A stretch of DNA of 21,988 bases, from the IMG/VR virus record IMGVR_UViG_3300024259_000165, positions 1-21,988 of that record. One strand, written 5' to 3'. Within the stretch, counting starts at the first letter, position 1; every line of letters starts with the position of its first letter. Position numbers and translations under genes: made by a program. Below are positions 5,578-11,950 of the stretch, one piece after another. Source of the stretch: a virus. Under the pieces are notes generated by a model that was not told where the DNA came from, made no database searches, and saw only the letters and a program-made list of their open reading frames with translations.

Positions 5578-6524
5578 CAATGCACCTCCTCTGGCATGTT
5601 CAGTCCCATCATCTCTGCAAAGTGCTTGAAGTCTTCACTGGACTTGGGCTTATCTGCCCCTGCCCCCTTGGGTAGGTATCGAAGACCTAGCACCTTGTCG
5701 ATATTCTCGCGGCCGGTCAACCACATCAGGTCGGCCCGGAAATTTGTACCAGTAGTACCGCACAGGAACGGGCACTTCACCACAAGCTGGAAGTATCGGA
5801 GCCAGAACTCCAGATCGTCTGACCGGTAGTTCCCTGCCTTGATCTTCTGATTCCACCTAGCCTTGATCTGCCGCTTCATAGTATCGGACAGTCCGCGGTG
5901 TATGGTAAGTCCCGCCTGGCCACAGGTGTCCTGGTAAGCCTGGTATATCTCCTGGTATGGAATCCTGATAACAGTAACCCCTGGAGCCTCGCTCTTGGGG
6001 TGAGTCTCCGAAGGAGACGATATGGTGTTAGTGTCTTCTGCTTCTAACTCTACTCTACTCTGCTCTACTCTACTCTGCTCTGCATTGCTTGTAGCATCCT
6101 TGGAGCATTGCTTGGGGGAATGCTTGGAGCATGCTTGTGGCATCCACCGGGCCTTAGCAGCCTTTGACGCCTTGGCAGCACTCTTTCGTCGCTGGTCCGA
6201 TGCCCTGGTGCCCTCCTCTACTGCCCGTGGGTTGTGTATGCCTACTTCGTCCTCACAGATGCCGCCGTACTTGGCCAGCCGGTTCAGGGCGTCCATTACC
6301 ACATCGGTGCCCGCATGCCCATCGGCCAGGTCCAGGGCCAGTTCGTTCATGGTCAGAAACCGGAGGTCGTCACCACAGGTTTCGCAGGCGTATCCTGGCA
6401 TCGGTGAAGTGTATAGCAGGCACAGGAGGTCGAAGTAGACACCACGGTCAAAGTGGTTCAACCTCCTCCTGATATTGCTAAGCAGCCAGTCTTGGGGAAA
6501 GAATCTGATCCAGATCGTTTTCAT
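5577..6524 (-). CDS. Replisome organiser / phage replication initiator
   Basis: The N-terminus IRFFPQDWLLSNIRRRLNH with FDRGVYFDLLCLLY is typical of DUF1376 or Lin1244-like initiator domains, a winged-helix DNA-binding module. CETCGDD near residue 47 may hold a metal. A low-complexity linker (about 105-165), rich in Ala, Ser, Lys, Gln and Arg, includes AEQSRVEQSRVELE. The C-terminal part ends in FLCGTTGTNFRADLMWLTGRENIDKVL split around residue 260, the usual finish of phage O-like initiators. Such proteins bind repeats often located in their own gene, melt the origin and recruit helicase. The DNA encoding the linker carries direct repeats here. GGAGGG stands 6 nt before the ATG. A candidate promoter lies in the 133-bp gap upstream. 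Confidence 0.75.
   Translation of the reverse strand: MKTIWIRFFPQDWLLSNIRRRLNHFDRGVYFDLLCLLYTSPMPGYACETCGDDLRFLTMNELALDLADGHAGTDVVMDALNRLAKYGGICEDEVGIHNPRAVEEGTRASDQRRKSAAKASKAAKARWMPQACSKHSPKQCSKDATSNAEQSRVEQSRVELEAEDTNTISSPSETHPKSEAPGVTVIRIPYQEIYQAYQDTCGQAGLTIHRGLSDTMKRQIKARWNQKIKAGNYRSDDLEFWLRYFQLVVKCPFLCGTTGTNFRADLMWLTGRENIDKVLGLRYLPKGAGADKPKSSEDFKHFAEMMGLNMPEEVH
6052..6081. repeat. Two tandem copies of a 15-bp repeat inside the initiator gene
   Basis: ACTCTACTCTGCTCT occurs at 6052-6066 and 6067-6081 with an internal 5-bp period, encoding the repeated EQSRV of the initiator linker. Together with the next repeat cluster it is a candidate replication origin. Confidence 0.7.
6082..6137. 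repeat. Iteron-like copies of GCATTGCTTG spaced 23-24 bp
   Basis: GCATTGCTTG is at 6082-6091 and 6105-6114, and a one-base-shorter GCATGCTTG is at 6129-6137. Start-to-start spacing is 23 and 24 bp. The second and third are both preceded by CTTGGA. Even phasing near two helical turns resembles iterons bound by O-type initiators. Confidence 0.5.
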
Positions 6525-6657
6525 ATCATACCCTCCATCTTACGGGCAGCCCCCTCAATGGCCAAGATGGTAGCCAGAGAGGGAGACCGCCCAGGTCTGC
6601 GCGAGCCGTCACCCGCACAGCCATTCTAGCATAACTCGTCATCGGCCTTCAAGGGCC
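6525..6657 (-). promoter_or_regulatory. 133-bp intergenic leader with leftward promoter (-35 6652-6647, -10 6628-6623)
   Basis: Read leftward, TTGAAG is followed after 18 bp by TAGAAT, with TGC directly before the -10 (an extended -10, TGCTAGAAT). This would start a transcript for the initiator and the genes after it, with a leader of about 90 nt. Within the leader, AGACC-GCCCA-GGTCT (6584-6598) can form a small hairpin. I see no convincing gene in this gap; a 32-codon frame starts inside the -10 and would not be transcribed from this promoter. Confidence 0.5.
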
Positions 6658-7110
6658 TCATTCTTCTTTCTCGCAGAACCAAGCCCGGTACTGCTCGTCC
6701 ACACCGGGCAGACCACGCAGCAGGTCTATCCGCTCAGTCAGGATATCGAGCTGGCTGGCGAGGTCGTCTAGCCCCGCCCGGTCTTCCTGGCGATGCGGGT
6801 GCGCCTCGCACTCAGCGTCATGCTTGAGCGCCAAGGCCCGTATTTCGGACATATCTACCGGGATCGGGTGCCGCCACCTCTGCTCGCAGAACACGCACAT
6901 CGTCTCCAACTCCTGCGGAGCCTTCGCCCTCTCCTGGCTCTCGTCTATCTGCTCACGCCATACCGCCTGCCTCTCCTTGTAGCCGAAGCGGTCAAGGGCT
7001 TTGGCCCACCAGTCCTTTTCTCCGTAGGCCATGCCACGCCTGTGTCCGTGCTTCTGGAACCACTGCTTCAGCAGCCTTTCTATCTCGCCCTTGCGGGTGT
7101 ACTTGGTCAT
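6658..7110 (-). CDS. Protein of unknown function with C2-H-C motif, 150 aa
   Basis: The chosen start MTKYTRKGEIERLL overlaps the upstream stop as ATGA and has GGGGAG upstream; the longer frame to 7185 is rejected because it lies inside the transglycosylase gene. The N-terminal half is basic and aromatic (KQWFQKHGHRRGMAYGEKDWWAKAL). The middle has METMCVFCEQRWRH and later KHDAEC, a possible zinc finger with C-x2-C and H-x3-C. The C-terminal 40 residues are a Leu-rich helix (LDDLASQLDILTERIDLLRGL) that could dimerise. No family is recognised. It is the last gene before the promoter-bearing gap. Confidence 0.65.
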   Translation of the reverse strand: MTKYTRKGEIERLLKQWFQKHGHRRGMAYGEKDWWAKALDRFGYKERQAVWREQIDESQERAKAPQELETMCVFCEQRWRHPIPVDMSEIRALALKHDAECEAHPHRQEDRAGLDDLASQLDILTERIDLLRGLPGVDEQYRAWFCEKEE

Positions 7111-7688
7111 CGGTCTCCCCTCTGGCGCATCACGCGCCGTACATGGCGGCGGTAGCTCCCGCACCCGTTCCAGCTCATCATCCAATCAAACTCAGCAGGG
7201 CCAGCCCGCTTACACCTACGCTTCTTCGTCGCCGCCGTGCTCCGCTGCATGTAGTAGATCACCTCCACGACTACATCCCGGACACAGAAACGCTCCAACC
7301 CGCAGTCCTCTCGGATCATCTCCCCCGTGTGGCGCTCGTACCATCGGTACCAACTCCAGGTTGGGGAATGCTGTAGCTGAAAAAGCCCTATGCTTAGTCG
7401 GTTAGGCCACACCTCTTGATCCTGGTAGCATCCCCGTTCGCAACGCATCTGCCAGGAACAGCCCTTGGCCCTGTCTCTGGAGTCTTTCCAGTCCGCACAG
7501 TACCTTACTGCCCCTCTCTTCCCCATGCTCTCAGAAGCGACCAGGGACGCTACCGCCAGCGGGTCAACATCGACCTGCTCAGCGATCCACAGGATGTCGG
7601 ACACCACGGTCCGGTCGAAGTCGTAGTGACGCAGTATCTCCACCTCTGCCGGAGTTACTATGCTCAACCACAGGACGAGGGCCATCAT
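7107..7688 (-). CDS. Lysozyme-like (SLT-type) transglycosylase, likely lysin
   Basis: A hydrophobic N-terminus (MMALVLWLSIV) suggests export or a signal anchor. After it, DVDPLAVASLVASES places the probable catalytic Glu at residue 53, followed by RLSIGLFQLQ (about 98-106), the SxGLFQ motif of SLT and goose-type lysozyme folds, and MSWNGCGSYRRHVRRV near the C-terminus, matching the family's closing NGGxxYV-like segment. Such enzymes cleave the peptidoglycan glycan strand. At least eight Cys suggest disulfides outside the cytoplasm. The start overlaps the upstream stop as ATGA. It could be an endolysin released through a holin or a virion-associated wall hydrolase; its place in the DNA-metabolism strand leaves both open. 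Confidence 0.75.
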   Translation of the reverse strand: MMALVLWLSIVTPAEVEILRHYDFDRTVVSDILWIAEQVDVDPLAVASLVASESMGKRGAVRYCADWKDSRDRAKGCSWQMRCERGCYQDQEVWPNRLSIGLFQLQHSPTWSWYRWYERHTGEMIREDCGLERFCVRDVVVEVIYYMQRSTAATKKRRCKRAGPAEFDWMMSWNGCGSYRRHVRRVMRQRGDR

Positions 7689-7864
7689 TGGTCCTGCTCC
7701 TGCGCCAGTCGCTTGCGGAAGTGTTCATCCCAGTGTTTGGTACATGCTTCTATTCTTACTTCAGCCGCTCCATGTGGGCAATCTCCATCGACAGGGCAGA
7801 AGTTCCTCACTTGCACAAGCGCCAGTTCATACAGTGCCTTATACTCGTCTTTCACCTCTGACAT
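7685..7864 (-). CDS. Small Cys-containing protein, 59 aa
   Basis: The start MSEVKDEYKAL shares a base with the upstream stop (TAATG) and has GGAGGAAA upstream; the longer frame to 8092 is a shadow of the RuvC-like gene. The peptide has an N-terminal helix (YKALYELALVQVRNF) and then CPVDGDCPHG and EACTKHWDEHF, with three Cys and several His that might bind a metal. It lies between the resolvase and the transglycosylase. No family is recognised. Confidence 0.6.
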   Translation of the reverse strand: MSEVKDEYKALYELALVQVRNFCPVDGDCPHGAAEVRIEACTKHWDEHFRKRLAQEQDQ

Positions 7865-8364
7865 TACGGTTTCCTCCATTCCAGGAACGAACCATATCGG
7901 GCTATCCCTAGGGCCTCTGACTCGTCCTCGCCTTTCAGTTTCTGATAGATCGCCTGCACCATGTCGATACACGCCTCTTTCATCTGCTTCGCCCGCATCC
8001 CTTTCATGCTCCCTATCACGGCCTTTCTCCATACCTGCGGCGGAGCGTAGAGCACGTTGCGGGGCATATGCCTCTGCCACTCCTGCGCCCACATCCCGGC
8101 TCGCTTGGCAGTGATAAGCGCAGACCTGGCCCGACCAGCCCGCTCAGTCGAAGAGAACTGGTCCCGCCACTCGACCCACTGGTCCTCGATAACGCAGTGG
8201 GTGGCACCGAGGGAAGTAGCTATCTCTACGGCCTGGACGATCTGCATCGCCAGTTTGTTGGCGGTCAGCTTCTTGGACCAGGACCCGCTATCGACATAGC
8301 GATCACCCACGACGACACCCCACGCGTTCGGCGGGTCTATCCCTAAGACGCATTTAGGAGCCAT
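7864..8364 (-). CDS. RuvC-like Holliday junction resolvase
   Basis: The RNase H-like acidic motifs of RuvC are present in order: CVLGIDPPNAWGVVVGD with Asp10, HCVIEDQWV with Glu60, and a C-terminal EDESEALGIARYG with Asp147 and Glu150. The length of 166 residues fits the bacterial and phage RuvC family. The enzyme would resolve four-way junctions and branched DNA made during recombination and replication, clearing DNA for packaging. AAGGAGG lies before the ATG, which overlaps the end of the CHAP gene by 22 nt. It forms a functional set with the nuclease and annealing genes at 9684-11352. Confidence 0.85.
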   Translation of the reverse strand: MAPKCVLGIDPPNAWGVVVGDRYVDSGSWSKKLTANKLAMQIVQAVEIATSLGATHCVIEDQWVEWRDQFSSTERAGRARSALITAKRAGMWAQEWQRHMPRNVLYAPPQVWRKAVIGSMKGMRAKQMKEACIDMVQAIYQKLKGEDESEALGIARYGSFLEWRKP

Positions 8365-9137
8365 TGCTCGGCCTCCTTTCTCGTCTTGAAGTAACGAAGC
8401 CCGGGCTTGAAGTCCATGCTACTCGGCCTGATGATATGGTCTATGTAGTCCGATGGGATGTCGAGTATCCTCACCCCTACGCCGTCACGCTTGGTGCAGT
8501 CGGGGCCGATGGTCTTGGAGTGGTTCCCCTCTATGACGGTGATCTGGCCGTTGATTCTCGGTAAAATAGCCATCATGACATGGCCGTGCTTCTGGCCGTC
8601 AGGTGGGCAGTGGACTACTATATCCCCGGGCTGGACCATCACGTACTTGCTGGCAGTACGGCAAGCACGAAGATCGGACAGGCGTTTATGGACGTCACGG
8701 ATCAACTCTACCTTCCCCTGCCACACCACGTACTGAGGAGCGCCTAGGTCTGACCCGTAGGTGCCATACACCCTAGCCCTGTACCAACTCCCGCAGTCGA
8801 GGGCGGTGTTCCATCCGGCATGGCGCAGCACCGCCTGGACGAAGTAGCCGCACCAGGCAGTAGAGCCGTTGGTGTACTTGGGGTCGCTGGCTCTACCCGC
8901 CATAGGGAATATCATCATGCCGATGGCGGCGTCGCCCCGGGAGTCCCCGTCTATGATGTCCAGACTGAAGAGTTTATGGCCCATGTCGCAGGCCACTACC
9001 CGCCAGCGCTCATAGCCATCCCACTGCGCCACGTTCGTTGGAGTAGAATTGTCGATATAGCTCATCGCTGCAAGTACCTCCTGTACCTTGATAGCCCCTG
9101 CCCTCAGTGATGTAGATAGGTCCCTCATGAACGGCAT
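8343..9137 (-). CDS. CHAP-type cysteine peptidase/amidase, second lysin candidate
   Basis: GSTAWCGYFVQAVLRHAGW places the likely nucleophile at Cys96. QPGDIVVHCP and HGHVMMAILP place the His at about 186. VIEGNHSKTI (about 201-210) supplies the usual third polar residue. This is the CHAP/NlpC-P60 layout of enzymes that cut peptidoglycan peptides. The final 25 residues (LRYFKTRKEAEQWLLNAS) resemble a small helical add-on. ATG at 9137 has GAGGTGAT just upstream and overlaps the preceding gene by 13 nt. An internal ATG at 9065 has AGGAGGT 10 nt upstream and could yield a shorter product. No signal peptide is evident. Confidence 0.75.
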   Translation of the reverse strand: MPFMRDLSTSLRAGAIKVQEVLAAMSYIDNSTPTNVAQWDGYERWRVVACDMGHKLFSLDIIDGDSRGDAAIGMMIFPMAGRASDPKYTNGSTAWCGYFVQAVLRHAGWNTALDCGSWYRARVYGTYGSDLGAPQYVVWQGKVELIRDVHKRLSDLRACRTASKYVMVQPGDIVVHCPPDGQKHGHVMMAILPRINGQITVIEGNHSKTIGPDCTKRDGVGVRILDIPSDYIDHIIRPSSMDFKPGLRYFKTRKEAEQWLLNAS

Positions 9138-9382
9138 TTTATCACCTCGTCCGGCAGAGTGATCGCCAATCGTTTCTTCTGTGAGAGCCGTCCGTAGAAG
9201 GTCACAAGCAACTGCTTCGCTGCTATCGTGGGCTCTATCTCCTGCGACTTCCAGCGTAGGAAGGTGCGGTAGTCGGCCTTGACGTTAGGGAAGACCCGCT
9301 TGGTGAACTTCACCCATGTCAGACCGGACGTCTCCTTCAGCGCTATGGCGAAGTCGCCCCAACTCTCAGACCCCGGGTTCAT
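9125..9382 (-). CDS. Small basic, possibly helix-turn-helix protein, 85 aa
   Basis: ATG at 9382 overlaps the upstream stop as ATGA and has AAGGGGG upstream; the frame to 9523 is a shadow. The protein looks all-helical with a basic character (WVKFTKRVFPNVKADYRTFLRW, then KQLLVTFYGRLSQKKRLAI). The spacing SGLTWVKFTKRVFP and ADYRTFLRW could form a helix-turn-helix, so DNA binding or transcriptional control is possible, but I cannot match a defined family. It is the only candidate small regulator I see on this strand. Confidence 0.5.
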   Translation of the reverse strand: MNPGSESWGDFAIALKETSGLTWVKFTKRVFPNVKADYRTFLRWKSQEIEPTIAAKQLLVTFYGRLSQKKRLAITLPDEVIKCRS

Positions 9383-9687
9383 TGTTCGCCCCCTTCCGTG
9401 GTCTTCTTGGCGATCCGCTCCCGGGATCTCTGGTCTGCCGCACGGAGCAGTTCGTGGAGCGGTTGTCCAAAAAAACCGAGGCACCATTCCTGCGCCTCGA
9501 CAAACGATGGAGATTCGGGACAACGTAGTTCGGTACAGATCCCGCTAGACCCGTGCCGCAAAATAAAGATCGCCTCCCTCATATCGGAGTCGCCGTCCTG
9601 GTCCTCTACCGTGACAGCGTCGCATCGTTGAAGATAGTCCTCTACGAGATCGAGAAACAGAATCGGCCAATGCTCATTCGCTTTCAT
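9379..9687 (-). CDS. Small protein of unknown function, 102 aa
   Basis: It is acidic in its first half (LFLDLVEDYLQRCDAV, EDQDGDSDMREAIFIL) and ends in a charged helical tail (LLRAADQRSRERIAKK). Three further Cys are spread through the middle without a clear metal-site pattern. The start overlaps the annealing gene's stop as ATGA and the end overlaps the next gene in the same way, so it is expressed in one operon with the recombination genes. No family is recognised. Confidence 0.6.
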   Translation of the reverse strand: MKANEHWPILFLDLVEDYLQRCDAVTVEDQDGDSDMREAIFILRHGSSGICTELRCPESPSFVEAQEWCLGFFGQPLHELLRAADQRSRERIAKKTTEGGEQ

Positions 9688-10337
9688 CCTCTGCCGCCTT
9701 TCTTGTAGGTGACCTGCTGGCAGTCGGATCGCGAGATGCCGGTGATGGATTCAAGCTCCTCCCACTCCAGGCCACGCAGGTCCAAGAGCCGCTGGATGCC
9801 GGTTCGCCGGGCGTCCGTCCAGGCCTTCTTCGAGATGTTCGGCTCGTTCACCTCGTAGAGTTTCTTCTTCTGGTTCTCCTTGGTGCCAGTCCCGAGGAAC
9901 TGGTCACGACTGGTAGCCATCCCGATAGCTTCGCAGGAGTCACCACCAGCAGGAAGGATGCTCTCCACGATGAAGGTGTAGATGTAGTACTTCCCAAGTT
10001 CGTCCTCGACCACTTCCTTGTCGCGGCTCTTGATGGTGCTCTTGATGCCGAATGCTCTCTCGACGTGGTCCGTGCCTCGTGAGTTCAGGAACGGGTGCCC
10101 GCCCTGGTCCGTCCAGTGTCGAGGCTTCGTGCATTTCAGGGCAGCGTCCCTGATCTTCTCAAGGAGGGTGGCCCGCTCCTTCGCCACCTGGAAAGCGGCT
10201 AGGCCATCAGTGATAGCAGCGGTATGGACCGACACACTGCTCTGGTTTACGGACGGGACCATCTCCTGTCCCGGCGCAGTCTCTCCTGGCAGTTTCTGGC
10301 TCTGCGGTTTAGGGTCTTCGCTAAACATCTCAGTCAT
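9684..10337 (-). CDS. Putative single-strand DNA annealing protein
   Basis: The sequence follows a pattern seen in phage proteins encoded next to RecB/Cas4-like nucleases: a disordered Pro/Gln/Ser-rich N-terminus (1-45), a helix, then KPRHWTDQGGHPFLNSRG, AFGIKSTI, YYIYTFIVES, EAIGMATS, and NEPNISKKAWTDARRTGI with QRLLDLRGLEWEELESI. The order of a W-x-D-x-G-G segment, the EAIG segment and the closing RLLxLRGLxWEEL matches candidates for Rad52/Erf/RecT-like annealing proteins, which pair complementary strands after exonuclease resection. The assignment rests on this pattern and the neighbour gene. AGGAGG precedes the ATG, and it overlaps the nuclease gene by 8 nt. Confidence 0.5.
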   Translation of the reverse strand: MTEMFSEDPKPQSQKLPGETAPGQEMVPSVNQSSVSVHTAAITDGLAAFQVAKERATLLEKIRDAALKCTKPRHWTDQGGHPFLNSRGTDHVERAFGIKSTIKSRDKEVVEDELGKYYIYTFIVESILPAGGDSCEAIGMATSRDQFLGTGTKENQKKKLYEVNEPNISKKAWTDARRTGIQRLLDLRGLEWEELESITGISRSDCQQVTYKKGGRG

Positions 10338-11352
10338 CGTCTTCCTCCTGGTTCTGGCGAGTGATTGTGACCCGCTTCGAGTTTATGACCCGGTACCATT
10401 CATCCGGTATATCTGCATCCTTCGGGGGTTTCAGTCTCCGCTGCTCTACTGAAGAGACACGGATAGTGAAGTCGCCCAGGATAAGGTACTCCTTCTCCTT
10501 CTTCTTCGCCGTGGCCTTGATGCTCTTGTCGAGGCGGCGATAAGCGTCGAAGTTATCCTGAAGGTCGGCGTGATCGCTCAAGGCCTTCTCAAGGCCTGCG
10601 TCGTCCAGGATCTCCACTTCTGCATCGTCTACGATATCAGGGAAGCACGCCCACCCACGGAACGGACACTTCACACACAGGAACCCGTGCTCGGCCTCCG
10701 GGATGAAGTCCTCCAGGTTATCGTTGGTGATGGCCTTGTTGTTCATGTAGCAAGTGATGCGCTCTGCCCGCTCGATGGCGTCTTCCAGGATCTCCTGATA
10801 GAGGTCGCCCCTCGGGAAGTCTATGCACTTGATCTCGCCGGTGGTCTTGTTCTTCAGTATCCAGACCCCAGCGTCGGCCTCAGTGAAGTACATGCCCATG
10901 GCCAACTGTGCGGGGTAGGTGCGATGGTATGGAGCGTTGGACCGGATGAAGTCGTCGATGGAGTGGATACGGTCGAAGATGTTCCCGCTCATCGACTTCA
11001 ACTCAGCCACGGTGATAGTCTCTCCCCGGTGTGGCCCCTCCTTGAAGGCCCCGTCTATCCGGCAGGTTATCTCCCGGATTTCGTCCCGGAACTCCCGTTC
11101 GGCCTCCAGTACCTCGAACCCGAGATCGCTCAACTCGCGCTTCACGGCCTTCTCGTGCAGGTACCCCTCGTCGAACACCGATTGTAGGATGACGTCGTGG
11201 GCCGGGATCTCCTGGCCCCGCTTCCGGCGCAGGTATAGGTACCTGTCGCACTTCCATCCCAACTGAGAAGCAGCGTTAGACCTGGCCCCCCAGGACTTGA
11301 TGCGAGACTCCTTCTTCTCTCTCCACGCCTTGTTGATTCTCTCTGCCAGCAT
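10330..11352 (-). CDS. Cas4/RecB-like PD-(D/E)XK exonuclease with iron-sulfur-type cysteines
   Basis: The PD-(D/E)XK core is visible: a His in EGYLHEKAVKREL, Asp100 in CRIDGAF, and VAELKSM with Glu117 and Lys119, followed by AQLAMGMYF. Four Cys fit a Cas4/AddB-type iron-sulfur cluster: Cys35 (GWKCDRYL) and the C-terminal group Cys226, Cys229 and Cys236 in FLCVKCPFRGWAC. The length of 340 residues fits phage Cas4-like nucleases. The enzyme would resect double-strand ends and hand strands to the annealing protein encoded next. AAGGAGG stands before the ATG. It is the first gene of the leftward block, transcribed from the promoter at about 11.4 kb. No cas genes or CRISPR array are nearby. Confidence 0.8.
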   Translation of the reverse strand: MLAERINKAWREKKESRIKSWGARSNAASQLGWKCDRYLYLRRKRGQEIPAHDVILQSVFDEGYLHEKAVKRELSDLGFEVLEAEREFRDEIREITCRIDGAFKEGPHRGETITVAELKSMSGNIFDRIHSIDDFIRSNAPYHRTYPAQLAMGMYFTEADAGVWILKNKTTGEIKCIDFPRGDLYQEILEDAIERAERITCYMNNKAITNDNLEDFIPEAEHGFLCVKCPFRGWACFPDIVDDAEVEILDDAGLEKALSDHADLQDNFDAYRRLDKSIKATAKKKEKEYLILGDFTIRVSSVEQRRLKPPKDADIPDEWYRVINSKRVTITRQNQEEDDD

Positions 11353-11372
11353 GTCGCCTCCTTGGTTGATTG

Positions 11373-11387
11373 GTGGTACAGTACCAC
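11373..11387. promoter_or_regulatory. Perfect 15-bp palindrome over the leftward -10 box (candidate operator)
   Basis: GTGGTAC-A-GTACCAC is a perfect 7-bp inverted repeat around one central base. It covers the -10 hexamer of the leftward promoter at the same offset as the related sequence at 1232-1246. A repressor or activator bound here would control the whole leftward block. A weaker relative, GTAGAGTACTATCAC, lies at 11418-11432 between the divergent promoters. Confidence 0.55.
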
Positions 11388-11407
11388 ACAGCCGGAACCC
11401 TTGTCAA
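11378..11407 (-). promoter_or_regulatory. Main leftward promoter
   Basis: Read leftward, TTGACA (11407-11402) is followed after 18 bp by TACTGT (11383-11378). The transcript would begin close to the AAGGAGG ribosome binding site of the nuclease gene at 11352. The -35 is perfect, the -10 is weak (three consensus positions), consistent with a promoter needing help or under control of the overlapping palindrome. Confidence 0.6.
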
Positions 11408-11451
11408 ACCCTTTTCAGTAGAGTACTATCACTTCACCGAGGCCGATTCCT

Positions 11452-11481
11452 TTGACAGTTCTCCTTCTATCGGTCTACCAT
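11452..11481 (+). promoter_or_regulatory. Main rightward promoter candidate
   Basis: TTGACA (11452-11457), an 18-bp spacer and TACCAT (11476-11481) point rightward, giving a leader of about 110 nt before the first right-arm gene. The -35 is perfect and the -10 weak, as for the leftward promoter. Together with it, this makes the 244-bp interval 11353-11596 the control region; I see no gene in it. Confidence 0.5.
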
Positions 11482-11501
11482 ATCCTCGCCTCCACAGGCA
11501 G

Positions 11502-11532
11502 CCTGGACGGAAGATGGCCTCAACCGTCCAGG
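11502..11532 (+). promoter_or_regulatory. Leader hairpin / palindrome upstream of the packaging genes
   Basis: CCTGGACGG (11502-11510) and CCGTCCAGG (11524-11532) are perfect inverted repeats around a 13-nt loop; a G-T and an A-T pair can lengthen the stem to 11 bp. No T-run follows, so it is not a classical terminator. It could be an RNA leader structure or a protein-binding palindrome. Confidence 0.6.
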
Positions 11533-11596
11533 TTCGTCCCAAAAACAATGTGACCAAAATGCCCCCCTAATACCAATGGGAAACAAGGGGGTTGCA

Positions 11597-11950
11597 ATGG
11601 CGCATGAACTAATCGTATCCTTGCTGCGTGAACTGATAACCGAACTAGAAGCAGGGAGAGGCGAAATGGAAGTAGCAAGCGGGGGCGCTCTACTGGCAGC
11701 GGCCATCTTCGTAATCAGAGACTTGACGAAGGTGATACGAAAACAGGTAGCAGCAAGGAACGGCAACGCCCCCCCGCCCACTGTACCTCCCCCCGACATG
11801 GTCTCCAGCGAACTCTGCCAAGCCCACCGCACCCATCTTGAAGATACATGCAACCGCATCGAGGCCAGTACTAGCAAGATATCCGACAAACTGAACCAGA
11901 CGAACACCAAACTCGATACCCTAATCGGCCAGATGGAGGCCCAGAAGTGA
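11597..11950 (+). CDS. Small membrane/coiled-coil protein before terminase, 117 aa
   Basis: ATG at 11597 is preferred over 11576 because AAGGGGG precedes it, while the earlier ATG has no ribosome binding site. The protein has an N-terminal helix (ELIVSLLRELITELEAG), one hydrophobic stretch (GGALLAAAIFVI, about 36-47) flanked by basic residues (RDLTKVIRKQVAAR), a Pro-rich hinge (NAPPPTVPPP) and a C-terminal coiled coil (NRIEASTSKISDKLNQ). One membrane segment plus a coiled coil resembles small holin-like proteins of the XhlA kind, but the position just before the large terminase would also suit a small terminase subunit. Neither is proven. Its stop overlaps the GTG of the terminase gene. Confidence 0.5.
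   Translation: MAHELIVSLLRELITELEAGRGEMEVASGGALLAAAIFVIRDLTKVIRKQVAARNGNAPPPTVPPPDMVSSELCQAHRTHLEDTCNRIEASTSKISDKLNQTNTKLDTLIGQMEAQK

Noticed and set aside
6533-6628. A 32-codon leftward frame in the gap before the initiator
   Set aside because: Its ATG lies within the -10 box of the only good promoter there, it has no ribosome binding site, and the peptide is Trp/Pro/Leu-rich without features.
10330-11352. CRISPR adaptation context for the Cas4-like gene
   Set aside because: No CRISPR repeats, cas1, cas2 or other cas genes are present; stand-alone Cas4-like nucleases are normal in phage recombination modules.
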